Source: JAXMEQ01 sp046348225
Lineage (GTDB): Bacteria > Pseudomonadota > Gammaproteobacteria > Burkholderiales > Burkholderiaceae_C
DNA: 64,000 nt
Direction: 5' to 3'
NCBI GenBank assembly: GCA_046348225.1
Contig: JAXMEQ010000012.1
Span: 17,891-81,890 of the forward strand
Position 1 is the stretch's first letter. Each line of letters starts with the position of its first letter. Shown here one piece after another: positions 26,689 to 35,883 of the stretch. Both the position numbers and the translations under genes were made by a program. The notes under the pieces were generated by a model. It saw only the letters and a list, made by a program, of their open reading frames with translations, was not told the DNA's origin and did no database searches.

Positions 26689-28095
26689 TCAGGCGACCTT
26701 CTTGGCCTTCTCGAACGCCTCGTCGATGGTACCGACCATGTAGAACGCCTGCTCGGGCAGGTGGTCACACTCGCCGGCGGTGATCATCTTGAAGCCGCGG
26801 ATGGTTTCCGACAGCGGGACGTACTTGCCGGGCGAGCCGGTGAACACTTCGGCCACGTGGAACGGCTGGCTCAGGAAACGCTGGATCTTGCGGGCGCGGG
26901 CCACGGCCAGCTTGTCCTCAGGGGCGAGTTCGTCCATGCCCAGAATGGCGATGATGTCGCGCAGTTCCTTGTAGCGCTGCAGCGTGCCCTGCACGGCGCG
27001 GGCCGTGTTGTAGTGCTCTTCACCCACGACCAGCGGGTCGAGCTGGCGGCTCGTGGAGTCCAGCGGGTCCACCGCGGGATAGATACCCAGGGCGGCGATG
27101 TCACGGCTCAGCACCACGGTGGAGTCCAGGTGGGCGAAGGTAGTGGCAGGCGACGGATCGGTCAAGTCATCGGCCGGCACGTACACGGCCTGGATGGAGG
27201 TGATCGAGCCGACCTTGGTCGAGGTGATGCGCTCCTGCAGGCGGCCCATTTCCTCGGCCAGCGTCGGCTGGTAGCCCACGGCGGAAGGCATGCGGCCCAG
27301 CAGGGCGGACACTTCGGTACCGGCCAGCGTGTAACGGTAGATGTTGTCCACGAAGAACAGCACGTCACGGCCTTCGTCGCGGAACGACTCGGCGATGGTC
27401 AGGCCGGTCAGGGCCACGCGCAGACGGTTGCCCGGAGGCTCGTTCATCTGGCCGTACACCATGGCCACCTTGGATTCGGCCAGGTTGTCCAGCTTCACCA
27501 CGCCGGAGTCGGCCATCTCGTGATAGAAGTCGTTGCCCTCGCGCGTGCGCTCGCCCACGCCGGCGAACACCGACAGACCCGAGTGAGCCTTGGCGATGTT
27601 GTTGATGAGTTCCATCATGTTCACGGTCTTGCCCACGCCGGCACCGCCGAACAGGCCCACCTTGCCGCCCTTGGCAAACGGGCAGACCAGGTCAATCACC
27701 TTGATGCCGGTTTCCAGCAGTTCCTGCGACGGGCTCAGCTCGTCATAGGCTGGGGCCTTGCGGTGGATCGACGCCGACAGTTCCGCCGACACCGGGCCGC
27801 GCTCGTCAATCGGGTTGCCCAGCACGTCCATGATGCGGCCCAGCGTGGCCTTGCCCACGGGCACGGTGATGGGGTTGTTGGTGTTGTAGACCATGTTGCC
27901 GCGGCGCAGGCCGTCGGACGAGCCCAGCGCAATGGTGCGCACGATGCCGTCGCCGAGCTGCTGCTGTACTTCCAGCGTCAGCGCAGAGCCTTCCATCTTG
28001 AGCGCGTCGTAGATCTTGGGCATCTGGTCACGCGGGAATTCGACGTCCACCACGGCGCCGATACATTGAACAATCTTGCCTTGCACTTGAGCCAT
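26689..28095 (-). CDS. atpD: F1F0 ATP synthase subunit beta
   Basis: 468 residues, the catalytic F1 subunit. Walker A is GGAGVGKTVNMMELI, followed by the GERTREGNDFYHEM loop and Walker B DVLFFVDNIYRYT. The signature PAVDPLDSTSR is present. The start is placed at MAQVQGKIVQCIG, with GGAG upstream, rather than at the upstream Met. Confidence 0.97.
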   Translation of the reverse strand: MAQVQGKIVQCIGAVVDVEFPRDQMPKIYDALKMEGSALTLEVQQQLGDGIVRTIALGSSDGLRRGNMVYNTNNPITVPVGKATLGRIMDVLGNPIDERGPVSAELSASIHRKAPAYDELSPSQELLETGIKVIDLVCPFAKGGKVGLFGGAGVGKTVNMMELINNIAKAHSGLSVFAGVGERTREGNDFYHEMADSGVVKLDNLAESKVAMVYGQMNEPPGNRLRVALTGLTIAESFRDEGRDVLFFVDNIYRYTLAGTEVSALLGRMPSAVGYQPTLAEEMGRLQERITSTKVGSITSIQAVYVPADDLTDPSPATTFAHLDSTVVLSRDIAALGIYPAVDPLDSTSRQLDPLVVGEEHYNTARAVQGTLQRYKELRDIIAILGMDELAPEDKLAVARARKIQRFLSQPFHVAEVFTGSPGKYVPLSETIRGFKMITAGECDHLPEQAFYMVGTIDEAFEKAKKVA

Positions 28096-28112
28096 TTTTT
28101 GCTCCAAAAAAA

Positions 28113-28991
28113 TTAAACAGCCGCGGCGCCAGCCACGATCTCCGAAAGTTCTTTCGTGATCGCTGCCTGACGCGTCTTGTTGTAGACGAGCTTGAGTTCG
28201 CCGATCACGCTGCCGGCGTTGTCGGTCGCAGCCTTCATGGCCACCATGCGGGCCGATTGCTCGGACGCCATGTTTTCTGCCACTGCCTGGTACACGAGGG
28301 CTTCCACGTAGCGCAGCAGCAGGTCGTCAATGACGGTCTGCGCATCGGGTTCGTAGATGTAGTCCCAGCCGTGCTGGTCCCCGCTGGCGCCAGCGTCGGC
28401 CTGCATCTTGGCGGCCGACAACGGCAGCAGCTGCTCGACCACCGGTTCCTGCTTCATCGTGTTGATGAAGCGCGTGTAGCACAGGTAAACGGCATTGATT
28501 TTTCCCTCGGCATAGGCGTCGAGCAGCACCTTGACGGGGCCGATCAGCTTGTCGAGGTGGGGCGTGTCACCCAGCTGGGTGACATGCGAAACAATCTGCG
28601 CACCGATGCGGTTCAGGAAACCCAGGCCCTTGTTGCCGATGGCCACAGCCTGCGACTGCACGCCGTCGGCCTGCAAGTCGCGCAGCTTGTTGGTCACGAT
28701 GCGCAGCACGTTGGTGTTCATGCCACCGCACAGGCCCTTGTCGGTCGTCACGACAATGAAGCCGGCGGACTTTGCATCGTTCAGCTTCATGAACGGATGC
28801 GTGTACTCCGGGTTCGCCTTGCCGAGGTTGGCCGCGATGTTGCGGACCTTGTCGCTGTAGGGACGGGCGGCGCGCATGCGGTCCTGCGCCTTGCGCATCT
28901 TGGACGCAGCCACCATTTCCATGGCCTTGGTGATCTTCTTGGTGTTCTCCACCGATTTGATCTTGCCGCGTATTTCCTTGCCTGCTGCCAT
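28113..28991 (-). CDS. atpG: F1F0 ATP synthase subunit gamma
   Basis: 292 residues, the central rotor shaft. The N-terminal helix AAGKEIRGKIKSVENTKKITKAM and the C-terminal helix with YNKTRQAAITKELSEIVAGA are the conserved coiled coil. The TTDKGLCGGMN motif is present. It lies between atpA and atpD. Confidence 0.96.
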   Translation of the reverse strand: MAAGKEIRGKIKSVENTKKITKAMEMVAASKMRKAQDRMRAARPYSDKVRNIAANLGKANPEYTHPFMKLNDAKSAGFIVVTTDKGLCGGMNTNVLRIVTNKLRDLQADGVQSQAVAIGNKGLGFLNRIGAQIVSHVTQLGDTPHLDKLIGPVKVLLDAYAEGKINAVYLCYTRFINTMKQEPVVEQLLPLSAAKMQADAGASGDQHGWDYIYEPDAQTVIDDLLLRYVEALVYQAVAENMASEQSARMVAMKAATDNAGSVIGELKLVYNKTRQAAITKELSEIVAGAAAV

Positions 28992-29019
28992 CAATGACTC
29001 CTTGCGTTGTCAGCGGGGA

Positions 29020-30573
29020 TCAGGCGAACGACTTCTTGAACGCGGCAATGGCGGCCGTCAGTTCGGCCTCGGCATCCTTGTCCATGGCGCGGTCGTTTTC
29101 CAGCTTGGCCAGCAAGGCAGCATGCTTGTCCTTGAGGTAGGCGTGCAGGCCGTGCTCGAAGGGCAGCACCTTCTTCACGTCGACGTCGTCCATGTAGCCC
29201 TTGTTCACCGCGAACAGCGAAGCCGCCATCAGCGCGATCGACAGCGGGCTGTACTGGGCCTGCTTCAGCAGTTCGGTCACGCGGGCACCGCGGTCCAGCT
29301 GCTTGCGGGTGGCTTCGTCCAGGTCGGAGGCGAACTGCGCGAACGCGGCCAGCTCACGGTACTGCGCCAGGTCGGTACGGATACCGCCGGACAGGCTCTT
29401 GATCAGCTTGGTCTGGGCAGCACCACCGACGCGCGACACCGAGATACCGGCGTTGATGGCGGGGCGGATGCCGGCGTTGAACAGGCTGGTTTCCAGGAAG
29501 ATCTGGCCGTCGGTGATCGAGATCACGTTGGTCGGCACGAAGGCGGACACGTCACCGGCCTGCGTTTCGATGATCGGCAGTGCGGTCAGCGAGCCGGTCT
29601 TGCCCTTGACTTCACCCTTGGTGAAGGCTTCGACGTAATCGGCATTCACGCGGGCGGCACGCTCCAGCAGGCGGCTGTGGAGATAGAACACGTCGCCGGG
29701 GTAGGCTTCGCGACCCGGTGGGCGGCGCAGCAGCAGCGAAACCTGCCGGTAGGCCACAGCCTGCTTGGACAGGTCGTCGTACACGATCAGGGCGTCCTGG
29801 CCGCGGTCGCGGAAGTACTCGCCCATGGTGCAGCCGGAGTAGGCCGACACGTACTGCATGGCAGCGGATTCAGAGGCAGAAGCCGCCACGACGATGGTGT
29901 ATTCCATCGCACCGGCCTGCTCCAGCGCGCGCACGACGTTCTTGATCGACGAAGCCTTCTGGCCGATCGCAACGTACACGCAGGTCATGTTCTGACCCTT
30001 CTGGTTGATGATGGCGTCGATGGCCACGGCGGTCTTGCCAGTCTGGCGGTCGCCGATGATCAGTTCGCGCTGGCCACGGCCCACGGGCACCATGGAGTCG
30101 ATCGACTTCAGGCCGGTCTGCACCGGCTGGTCCACCGATTTGCGGGCGATCACGCCCGGCGCAACCTTCTCGATCACGTCGGTCATCTTGGCGTTGATCG
30201 GGCCCTTGCCGTCAATCGGCTGGCCCAGCGCGTTGACCACCCGGCCGATCAGCTCGGGGCCGACCGGCACTTCCAGGATGCGGCCCGTGCACTTGACGGT
30301 ATCGCCTTCGGAAATGTGCTCGTATTCGCCCAGAATCACCGCGCCCACCGAGTCGCGCTCGAGGTTCAGTGCCAGGCCGTACGTCGGCGTGCCGTCGGCG
30401 GTGGCCGGGAATTCCAGCATTTCGCCCTGCATCACGTCCGACAGGCCGTGAATGCGCACAATGCCGTCCGACACGGACACCACGGTGCCCTGGTTGCGAA
30501 TGTCGGCGCTGGCGGACAGCCCTTCAATGCGGCTCTTGATCAGTTCAGAAATTTCTGCGGGATTGAGTTGCAT
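29020..30573 (-). CDS. atpA: F1F0 ATP synthase subunit alpha
   Basis: 517 residues, the non-catalytic nucleotide-binding F1 subunit. The P-loop is IGDRQTGKTAVAIDAI, and the signature PAINAGISVSRVGG includes the arginine-finger region. The N-terminus MQLNPAEISELIKSRIEGL is typical. Confidence 0.97.
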   Translation of the reverse strand: MQLNPAEISELIKSRIEGLSASADIRNQGTVVSVSDGIVRIHGLSDVMQGEMLEFPATADGTPTYGLALNLERDSVGAVILGEYEHISEGDTVKCTGRILEVPVGPELIGRVVNALGQPIDGKGPINAKMTDVIEKVAPGVIARKSVDQPVQTGLKSIDSMVPVGRGQRELIIGDRQTGKTAVAIDAIINQKGQNMTCVYVAIGQKASSIKNVVRALEQAGAMEYTIVVAASASESAAMQYVSAYSGCTMGEYFRDRGQDALIVYDDLSKQAVAYRQVSLLLRRPPGREAYPGDVFYLHSRLLERAARVNADYVEAFTKGEVKGKTGSLTALPIIETQAGDVSAFVPTNVISITDGQIFLETSLFNAGIRPAINAGISVSRVGGAAQTKLIKSLSGGIRTDLAQYRELAAFAQFASDLDEATRKQLDRGARVTELLKQAQYSPLSIALMAASLFAVNKGYMDDVDVKKVLPFEHGLHAYLKDKHAALLAKLENDRAMDKDAEAELTAAIAAFKKSFA

Positions 30574-30608
30574 GACTCTTTCCTTCTTTCTTTAGTTAGC
30601 TGCCGGCG

Positions 30609-31139
30609 TTATGCCGTCAGCGCCGTTTTCATTTGTTCCAGACGGGCCTTGACCGAAGTGTCGAGCACCTCGTCGCCCACCACCACGCGAATGCCGCCAA
30701 TCAGTGACGCGTCCAGCACCACCGAAACGTTGAGCTTGCGGCCAAAGCGCTTTTCCAGCACGGCCGACAGGTCGGCCAGTGCCGCCCCATCCACCGGGAA
30801 GGCGCTGTGCACCACGGCATCCGACGAACCGCTGCGTGCGTTCTTGAGCGCACGGAACTGCGCCGCGATCTCGGGCAGCGCTTCAAGGCGGCCGTTCTCG
30901 ATCACGGTGCGCAGGAAGTTCTTCGCGTTGTCGGGCAGTGCGGTCTTGGCCACACCGGCGATCAGGTCGAAAACCTGCTGGTCGGTGACCTTCGGATTGG
31001 CTGCAAAGGCCTGCAGCTGCGCGTTGCCGGCAATGGCTGCAAGCGGCTCCAGCCAGGCGGCCGCCGCGTTCAGGTCTGCCTGCGCCGACTTGAACAGCGC
31101 GTCGGCATAGGGGCGGGCAATGGTGGCGAGTTCGGCCAT
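30609..31139 (-). CDS. atpH: F1F0 ATP synthase subunit delta
   Basis: 176 residues, the peripheral stalk cap. The start at MAELATIARPYADALFKSA matches the family N-terminus. The C-terminal GGIRVVVGDEVLDTSVKARLEQM is the conserved patch. The upstream extension of the frame is not used. Confidence 0.95.
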   Translation of the reverse strand: MAELATIARPYADALFKSAQADLNAAAAWLEPLAAIAGNAQLQAFAANPKVTDQQVFDLIAGVAKTALPDNAKNFLRTVIENGRLEALPEIAAQFRALKNARSGSSDAVVHSAFPVDGAALADLSAVLEKRFGRKLNVSVVLDASLIGGIRVVVGDEVLDTSVKARLEQMKTALTA

Positions 31140-31149
31140 GGCGCTCCTC

Positions 31150-31620
31150 TTACAGCTCGGTCTTGAGGCGGGACAGCAGGTCGGCGTGGACACCGGCATT
31201 GACTTCCTTGCGGAGAATCTGCTCGGCGCCCTTGACGGCCAGTGCGGCGACCTGCTCGCGCAACGCTTCACGGGCCTTCACGGTCTGCTGCTCGGCTTCC
31301 ACACGGGCAGCGGCAACAATCTTGTTGCCCTCTTCCGTGGCACGGGCCTTGGCCTCCTCGATGATCGCCTGGGCGCGGCGCTCGGCATCGGCCAGGCGCT
31401 GTGCGGTCTCGTTGCGCGACTTGGCCAGTTCCTCTTCCACGCGCGCATTGGCGGCAGACAGCTCGGACTTGGCCTTGTCGGCGGCAGCGAGGCCCTCGGC
31501 GATCTTGCTGGCGCGCTCGTCCAGCGCGGCGGCGATCGGCGGCCACACGAACTTCATCGTGAACCCGACCAGGATCAGGAACACGATCATCTGAATGATC
31601 AGGGTACCGGTGATGCTCAC
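31150..31620 (-). CDS. atpF: F1F0 ATP synthase subunit b (GTG start)
   Basis: 156 residues when begun at GTG 31620 (VSITGTLIIQMIVF), with AAGGA 7 bp upstream. This is the usual length of subunit b, and an ATG further upstream would add nine unrelated residues. It has one N-terminal membrane helix with MKFVWPPI, then a long charged helix forming the stator stalk. A start at the non-ATG codon is supported by spacing and by alignment to the family start. Confidence 0.93.
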   Translation of the reverse strand: MSITGTLIIQMIVFLILVGFTMKFVWPPIAAALDERASKIAEGLAAADKAKSELSAANARVEEELAKSRNETAQRLADAERRAQAIIEEAKARATEEGNKIVAAARVEAEQQTVKAREALREQVAALAVKGAEQILRKEVNAGVHADLLSRLKTEL

Positions 31621-31681
31621 TTTTTCATCCTTCACCCCACGGCGCAACCGCCAAGGGGCATGACGTTGATCCGGTGGTGAC

Positions 31682-31945
31682 TTACTTCGGCAGGTTGGCG
31701 ATCTGGGCCAGGAACGGGTTGGCGGTGGCGAACCACAGCGCGATACCGGTACCGATAATGAAGGCGGCGTCGATCAGGCCGGCCAGCAGGAACATCTTGG
31801 TCTGCAGTTCGCCCATCAGTTCAGGCTGGCGAGCGGCGGACTCAAGGTACTTGCTGCCCATGATGCCGATGCCGATACAGGCGCCCACAGCGCCGAGACC
31901 GATGATCAGGCCGGCGGCCAGTGCAACAAAGCTGATAACTTCCAT
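31682..31945 (-). CDS. atpE: F1F0 ATP synthase subunit c
   Basis: 87 residues, two membrane helices forming the proton-carrying ring. The first helix is Gly-rich (GLIIGLGAVGACIGIGIMG). The polar loop has ARQPEL, and the second helix has the ion-carrying acidic residue in AGLIDAAFIIGTG (Asp, as in E. coli). No Na+-type signature is seen, so it is proton-driven. Confidence 0.96.
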   Translation of the reverse strand: MEVISFVALAAGLIIGLGAVGACIGIGIMGSKYLESAARQPELMGELQTKMFLLAGLIDAAFIIGTGIALWFATANPFLAQIANLPK

Positions 31946-32006
31946 GATGACTCCTAAAGGACTTGGTTAACGAGAAAAGAAAAAGGAAACGCGGAAAAAA
32001 CCGGGA

Positions 32007-32855
32007 TCAATGCGCGTCATGGGCCTGGCCGATGTACACCAGCGTCAGCATCATGAACACAAAGGCCTGCAGCGTGATGATCAGGATGTGGAAGATCGCC
32101 CACGCCGTGCCGGCGATGATGTGACCGATGGCCAGGCCGATGCCGGTCGCCGACAGCGACCAGGCACCGCCCATCAGGGCGATCAGCATGAAGATCAGTT
32201 CGCCGGCGTACATGTTGCCGAACAGCCGCATGCCGTGGGACACGGTCTTGGCCACGAACTCGATGATCTGCATCATGAAGTTGAACGGCCACAGCAGCGG
32301 GTGCGCGCCAAACGGCGCCGTGAACAGCTCGTGGATCCAGCCGCCGGCGCCCTTGATCTTGATGTTGTAGTAGATGCACAGGACCAGCACGCCTACCGAC
32401 AGGCCCATCGTGACCGACAGGTCGGCCGTGGGCACCACACGCATGTAATCCTTCATGCCCAGCGCCGGGCCGGTCGTGTGCCAGATGGCGGGCAGCAGGT
32501 CCACCGGCAGCAAATCCATGGCGTTCATGAGGAAGATCCAGACGAACACCACAAGGGCCAGCGGCGCCACCAGCTTGCGGCTGTTGGCGTTGTGCACGAT
32601 GCCCTTGGCCTGGGAGTCAACCATCTCGACCAGGATTTCCACTGCGGCCTGGAAGCGGCCCGGCACGCCCGAGGTGGCCTTGCGCGCCGCCAGCCACAGC
32701 AGCCAGCAGCCCAGCACGCCCAGAACGATGGAGTAGAAAAGCGAATCGAGGTTGAAAACGGAAAAGTCGGCAACGCCCTTGGGCGTCTTGTTCTGCAGGT
32801 GCTGCAGGTGATGGACGATGTACTCGCCTGCGGTCGGTCCGGTTCCAGTAGCCAT
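32007..32855 (-). CDS. atpB: F1F0 ATP synthase subunit a
   Basis: 282 residues with five to six membrane helices. The half-channel helices are visible: VSHGMRLFGNMYAGELIFMLI contains the essential Arg, and ITLQAFVFMMLTLVYIGQA is the last helix. It is the stator channel subunit, between atpI and atpE. Confidence 0.96.
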   Translation of the reverse strand: MATGTGPTAGEYIVHHLQHLQNKTPKGVADFSVFNLDSLFYSIVLGVLGCWLLWLAARKATSGVPGRFQAAVEILVEMVDSQAKGIVHNANSRKLVAPLALVVFVWIFLMNAMDLLPVDLLPAIWHTTGPALGMKDYMRVVPTADLSVTMGLSVGVLVLCIYYNIKIKGAGGWIHELFTAPFGAHPLLWPFNFMMQIIEFVAKTVSHGMRLFGNMYAGELIFMLIALMGGAWSLSATGIGLAIGHIIAGTAWAIFHILIITLQAFVFMMLTLVYIGQAHDAH

Positions 32856-32859
32856 CTGA

Positions 32860-33354
32860 TTACTCGTCTGTATATTTCGCCACGTTTTTCGATCGCTTGG
32901 GCGCGAAAGCCATCGCCACCCAATACACCTTCATCGTGAGCACCAGCCCCACCAGCAAAGCTGGCCAGCTCAGCGCACCCACCAGCCTCGGCGCCGCGAT
33001 CAGCATCGCCAGCGACAGGGCCATCTTGACCATTTCCCACAGGAAGAACCCGACCACGGCCGTGCCCGGATTCAGCGAGGCAAAGCGCCCGGTCAAGCCC
33101 CGCGCAAACACGGCCGCCGGCAGGACCACTGCCAGGGCGCCGTAACCGGCGGACCAACCCACGTTTTGCCTCCCGGTGATGCCCCATGCGGCCAAAGCCA
33201 CCACGAGACCCACCACCACCTGCCCTGCCACCACCCACCAGGGGGAAACTGATGGGTTCTGTTCCCGCAGCAGACGCGCCTGCTCGGCGGTCAGCGGCTT
33301 GAACGTGTCAGGCTCGCCTGCATCGGTTTCCGGAACGGGCGCGATGGTTGTCAT
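32860..33354 (-). CDS. atpI: ATP synthase subunit I
   Basis: 164 residues, four hydrophobic helices after a hydrophilic N-terminus (TFKPLTAEQARLLREQNP). AtpI helps assemble the c-ring or bring in Mg2+. It is the first gene of the atp operon, 4 bp from atpB. Confidence 0.88.
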   Translation of the reverse strand: MTTIAPVPETDAGEPDTFKPLTAEQARLLREQNPSVSPWWVVAGQVVVGLVVALAAWGITGRQNVGWSAGYGALAVVLPAAVFARGLTGRFASLNPGTAVVGFFLWEMVKMALSLAMLIAAPRLVGALSWPALLVGLVLTMKVYWVAMAFAPKRSKNVAKYTDE

Positions 33355-33401
33355 TGGAAATTACGCCCCGTTTACACACCGGAAATTTAGCAAAGCCATT
33401 G

Positions 33402-33433
33402 ATTATAAGTAAAAACCCGCAGCGTTCTGCCAA
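33402..33433 (-). promoter_or_regulatory. Candidate promoter of the atp operon
   Basis: On the minus strand, TATAAT (33407-33402) lies 48 bp before the atpI start. The nearest -35-like hexamer TTGGCA (33433-33428) is 20 bp upstream, longer than ideal. The surrounding 33355-33576 gap has no gene. The MBL hydrolase starts at its other end. Confidence 0.5.
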
Positions 33434-33576
33434 ATCCGCCCCGCTTGTCGGATAAGCCGGCAAGTCAAAGGTGTTTTGCACTGCACGCCACAATCGTGGC
33501 CGAGAGCCCTGCCCCACCACTCCATGGACGCCCTTCCCTGCATTCACGCCGCGACCCCTGCGGTCATCCACTGCAC

Positions 33577-34668
33577 ATGACAGGCCTCTGGCGTCTGGTC
33601 GGCGCGCTCCTGGCAGGCGTGCTGGGCGCCAGCGCGGGATGGGCCAACCCCTACTACAACCCGGACAAACCGCACCACACCCCGACCGGGTTCAGAAACA
33701 ACCACATTGGCACGGTCAACAAGCCGCTGGGCGACTTGCTGCGCTGGCGCTACGAGGCGATCCGCGACGGCCTGCCCAAGCCGCCCGGCAGTCCGACGCC
33801 CGTCGTCGCGCCTGACCTTGCCGCCATCCAGGCCAACGCACGGGCCGGTGCGGCCATGGTGCCCGCCGTCACGTGGATCGGTCACGCCACCGCCCTGGTC
33901 CAGGCCAGTGGGCTCAATGTGCTGACCGACCCGATCTTCAGCGAGCGGGCATCGCCGGTGCAGATCGTCGGGCCGAAGCGGGCCCAGCCGCCCGGCGTGC
34001 CGCTGGCCGACCTGCCGCCCATTGACGTGGTGGTGGTCTCGCACAACCACTACGACCACCTCGACCGCCAAAGCGTGGTGGACCTGAACCACCGCAGCCA
34101 GGGCGCCACGCTGTTCCTGGTACCGCTGGGCCTCAAGCCCTGGCTGGAAAATCTGGGCATCACCCATGTGGTGGAGCTGGACTGGTGGGAGCGCCACCGG
34201 CACCGGGGTGTGGACTTCTACCTCACGCCGGTGCAGCACTGGTCGGCGCGCAGCCTGGGCGACCGCAGCCAGACGCTGTGGGGTGGCTGGGCCGCATTCG
34301 GCCCAGGCTTCAGCTGGTACCACTCTGGCGACACCGGCTACAGCCCCGACTTTGCCGAGACGCGCCGCTTCCTCGACAGCCGCCATCCGCAGGGGCTTGA
34401 CCTGGCGCTGATTGCGGTCGGCGCTTACGAGCCGCGCTGGTTCATGAAGGAGCAGCATGTCAACCCGCTGGAGGCCGTGCGCATCCACCAGGACCTGGGC
34501 GCGCGGCGCAGCATTGGCGTGCACTGGGGCACCTTCGAGCTGACCGACGAGCCGCTGGACCAGCCGCCGCGCGACCTGGCCGCCGCCCGGCAGGCACTGG
34601 GCGTGCCCGACGACGACTTCGTTCTCCTGAAGATCGGGGAAACACGCCGGCTGCCGCAACGACAATAG
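33577..34668 (+). CDS. MBL-fold metal-dependent hydrolase (NAPE-PLD / UlaG-like), secreted
   Basis: 363 residues from ATG 33577, with a signal peptide ending at about GASAGWA. The metallo-beta-lactamase core shows WIGHATALVQASGLNVLTDP, the zinc motif SHNHYDHLD, then HWSARSLGDRSQTLWGGWA and YHSGDTGYSPDF, and a C-terminal HWGTF. The N-terminal NPYYNPDKPHHTPTGFRNN is typical of the N-acyl-phosphatidylethanolamine phospholipase D-like subgroup. Bacterial substrates are not established. It stands alone and ends 4 bp before the aminotransferase gene. Confidence 0.88.
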   Translation: MTGLWRLVGALLAGVLGASAGWANPYYNPDKPHHTPTGFRNNHIGTVNKPLGDLLRWRYEAIRDGLPKPPGSPTPVVAPDLAAIQANARAGAAMVPAVTWIGHATALVQASGLNVLTDPIFSERASPVQIVGPKRAQPPGVPLADLPPIDVVVVSHNHYDHLDRQSVVDLNHRSQGATLFLVPLGLKPWLENLGITHVVELDWWERHRHRGVDFYLTPVQHWSARSLGDRSQTLWGGWAAFGPGFSWYHSGDTGYSPDFAETRRFLDSRHPQGLDLALIAVGAYEPRWFMKEQHVNPLEAVRIHQDLGARRSIGVHWGTFELTDEPLDQPPRDLAAARQALGVPDDDFVLLKIGETRRLPQRQ

Positions 34669-34672
34669 CGGC

Positions 34673-35563
34673 ATGAACCACCCGATTCCCGACCTTCCCT
34701 GTTACCTGAACGGCGAATTCACCACGCTGCCCAATGCCAAAGTCAGCGTGCTCGACCGCGGCTTCGTCTTTGGCGACGGTGTCTATGAGGTCGTGCCGGT
34801 GTACGCCGGGCGCCCGTTCCGCTTTGCAGACCACATGGCACGACTGGACCGAAGCCTGAAGGAGCTGCGCATTGCCAACCCGATGTCGCACGCCGAATGG
34901 CGCCAACTTGCTACAAAATTAGTAGCAACCTACGCAGCATCCACGGGAGTTTCAGCCGAAAACACCGACCAATTGGTGTACATCCAGGTGACCCGGGGCG
35001 TGGCACTGCGCGACCATGTGATGCCGCCGGACGTGACGCCCACCGTGTTCGTCATGACCAACCGGATGAAGCCGCCTTCCGCGCAAGACCGCCAGAACGG
35101 CGTGGCCTGCGTCACCGCCGACGACTTCCGCTGGCAGAAAGCCCACATCAAGAGCGTGAGCCTGCTGGGCTCGGTGTTCGCGCGCCAGATCAGCGCCGAC
35201 GCCGGTGCGACGGAAACCATCATGTTCCGCGACGGTTTCCTGAGCGAGGCGGCGGCCAGCAATGTGTGGGTGGTGCGCGGCGGCGAGGTGCTGGGCGCGC
35301 CGCGCGACAACCTGGTGCTCGAAGGCATCCGCTACGGGCTGATCGAGCAGCTGTGCCGGGACGCGGGCATCCGGTTCACCCTGCGCCGGGTTTCGCGCGA
35401 CGAAGTGCTGGGCGCTGACGAGATCATCCTGTCGTCCGCCACCAAAGAGGTGCTGCCGGTCACGCGGCTGGACGGCCAGCCGGTTGGAAACGGGCAGCCC
35501 GGCCCCATTTACCAGAAGCTGCATGCCGGTTACCAGCGTGCCAAGCAGGAAAGCCCCCCATGA
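34673..35563 (+). CDS. dat: D-amino acid aminotransferase-like class IV PLP enzyme
   Basis: 296 residues of fold type IV. The family shows the start of the domain with VLDRGFVFGDGVYEVVPVY, the PLP lysine in WQKAHIKSVSLLG and the C-terminal SNVWVVRGGEVLGAP...VLEGIRYGLIEQL. It transfers amino groups between D-Ala and 2-oxo acids. Branched-chain or ADC-lyase activity is less likely. The stretch QLATKLVATYAAS is encoded by a copy of the dispersed repeat (34908-34935). It overlaps the DUF493 gene by 4 bp and belongs to the dat-ybeD-lipB-lipA set. Confidence 0.88.
   Translation: MNHPIPDLPCYLNGEFTTLPNAKVSVLDRGFVFGDGVYEVVPVYAGRPFRFADHMARLDRSLKELRIANPMSHAEWRQLATKLVATYAASTGVSAENTDQLVYIQVTRGVALRDHVMPPDVTPTVFVMTNRMKPPSAQDRQNGVACVTADDFRWQKAHIKSVSLLGSVFARQISADAGATETIMFRDGFLSEAAASNVWVVRGGEVLGAPRDNLVLEGIRYGLIEQLCRDAGIRFTLRRVSRDEVLGADEIILSSATKEVLPVTRLDGQPVGNGQPGPIYQKLHAGYQRAKQESPP
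34908..34935 (+). repeat. Dispersed hairpin repeat, copy 4 (inside dat)
   Basis: A stem GCTAC / GTAGC around a 7-nt loop, tail AACCTACGC. The last stem base pair is changed on both sides (C-G instead of T-A) relative to copies 1, 3 and 5. It encodes LATKLVATYA inside the aminotransferase. Confidence 0.75.
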
Positions 35564-35862
35564 CCGCCCCCACCCCCGTCCCGCCCGCCGGTGCCGACCC
35601 CCGCCGTGACTCGCTGATCGAATACCCCTCGCGCTTCCCCATCAAGATCATGGGCGCCAAGGTGGACGGATTCGTCCACGCCATGACGCTCATCGCACAC
35701 GAATTCGACCCGACGTTTGACGCCTCCACGGTGGAACTGCGCGACAGCAAGGCTGGCAACTACCTGGGTGTCACCATCACCATCACCGCGACCAGCCGCG
35801 AGCAGCTCGACGAGTTGTACCGCACGCTGTCCACCCACCCGATGGTGAAGGTGGTGCTGTGA
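35560..35862 (+). CDS. ybeD: DUF493 (YbeD-like) protein
   Basis: 100 residues. The alpha-beta plait with LIEYPSRFPIKIMGAKVDGF, GNYLGVTITITATSREQLDELYRTLS and THPMVKVVL is the YbeD/DUF493 family. In E. coli and here it precedes lipB. A role in lipoate synthesis or regulation is proposed by context only. It starts in the dat stop (ATGA). Confidence 0.9.
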   Translation: MTAPTPVPPAGADPRRDSLIEYPSRFPIKIMGAKVDGFVHAMTLIAHEFDPTFDASTVELRDSKAGNYLGVTITITATSREQLDELYRTLSTHPMVKVVL

Positions 35863-35883
35863 CCCCCACCCGGATTGCCTGAC

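Noticed and set aside
26761..28116. 451-codon open frame opposite atpD
   Set aside because: Antisense shadow with no recognisable domain.
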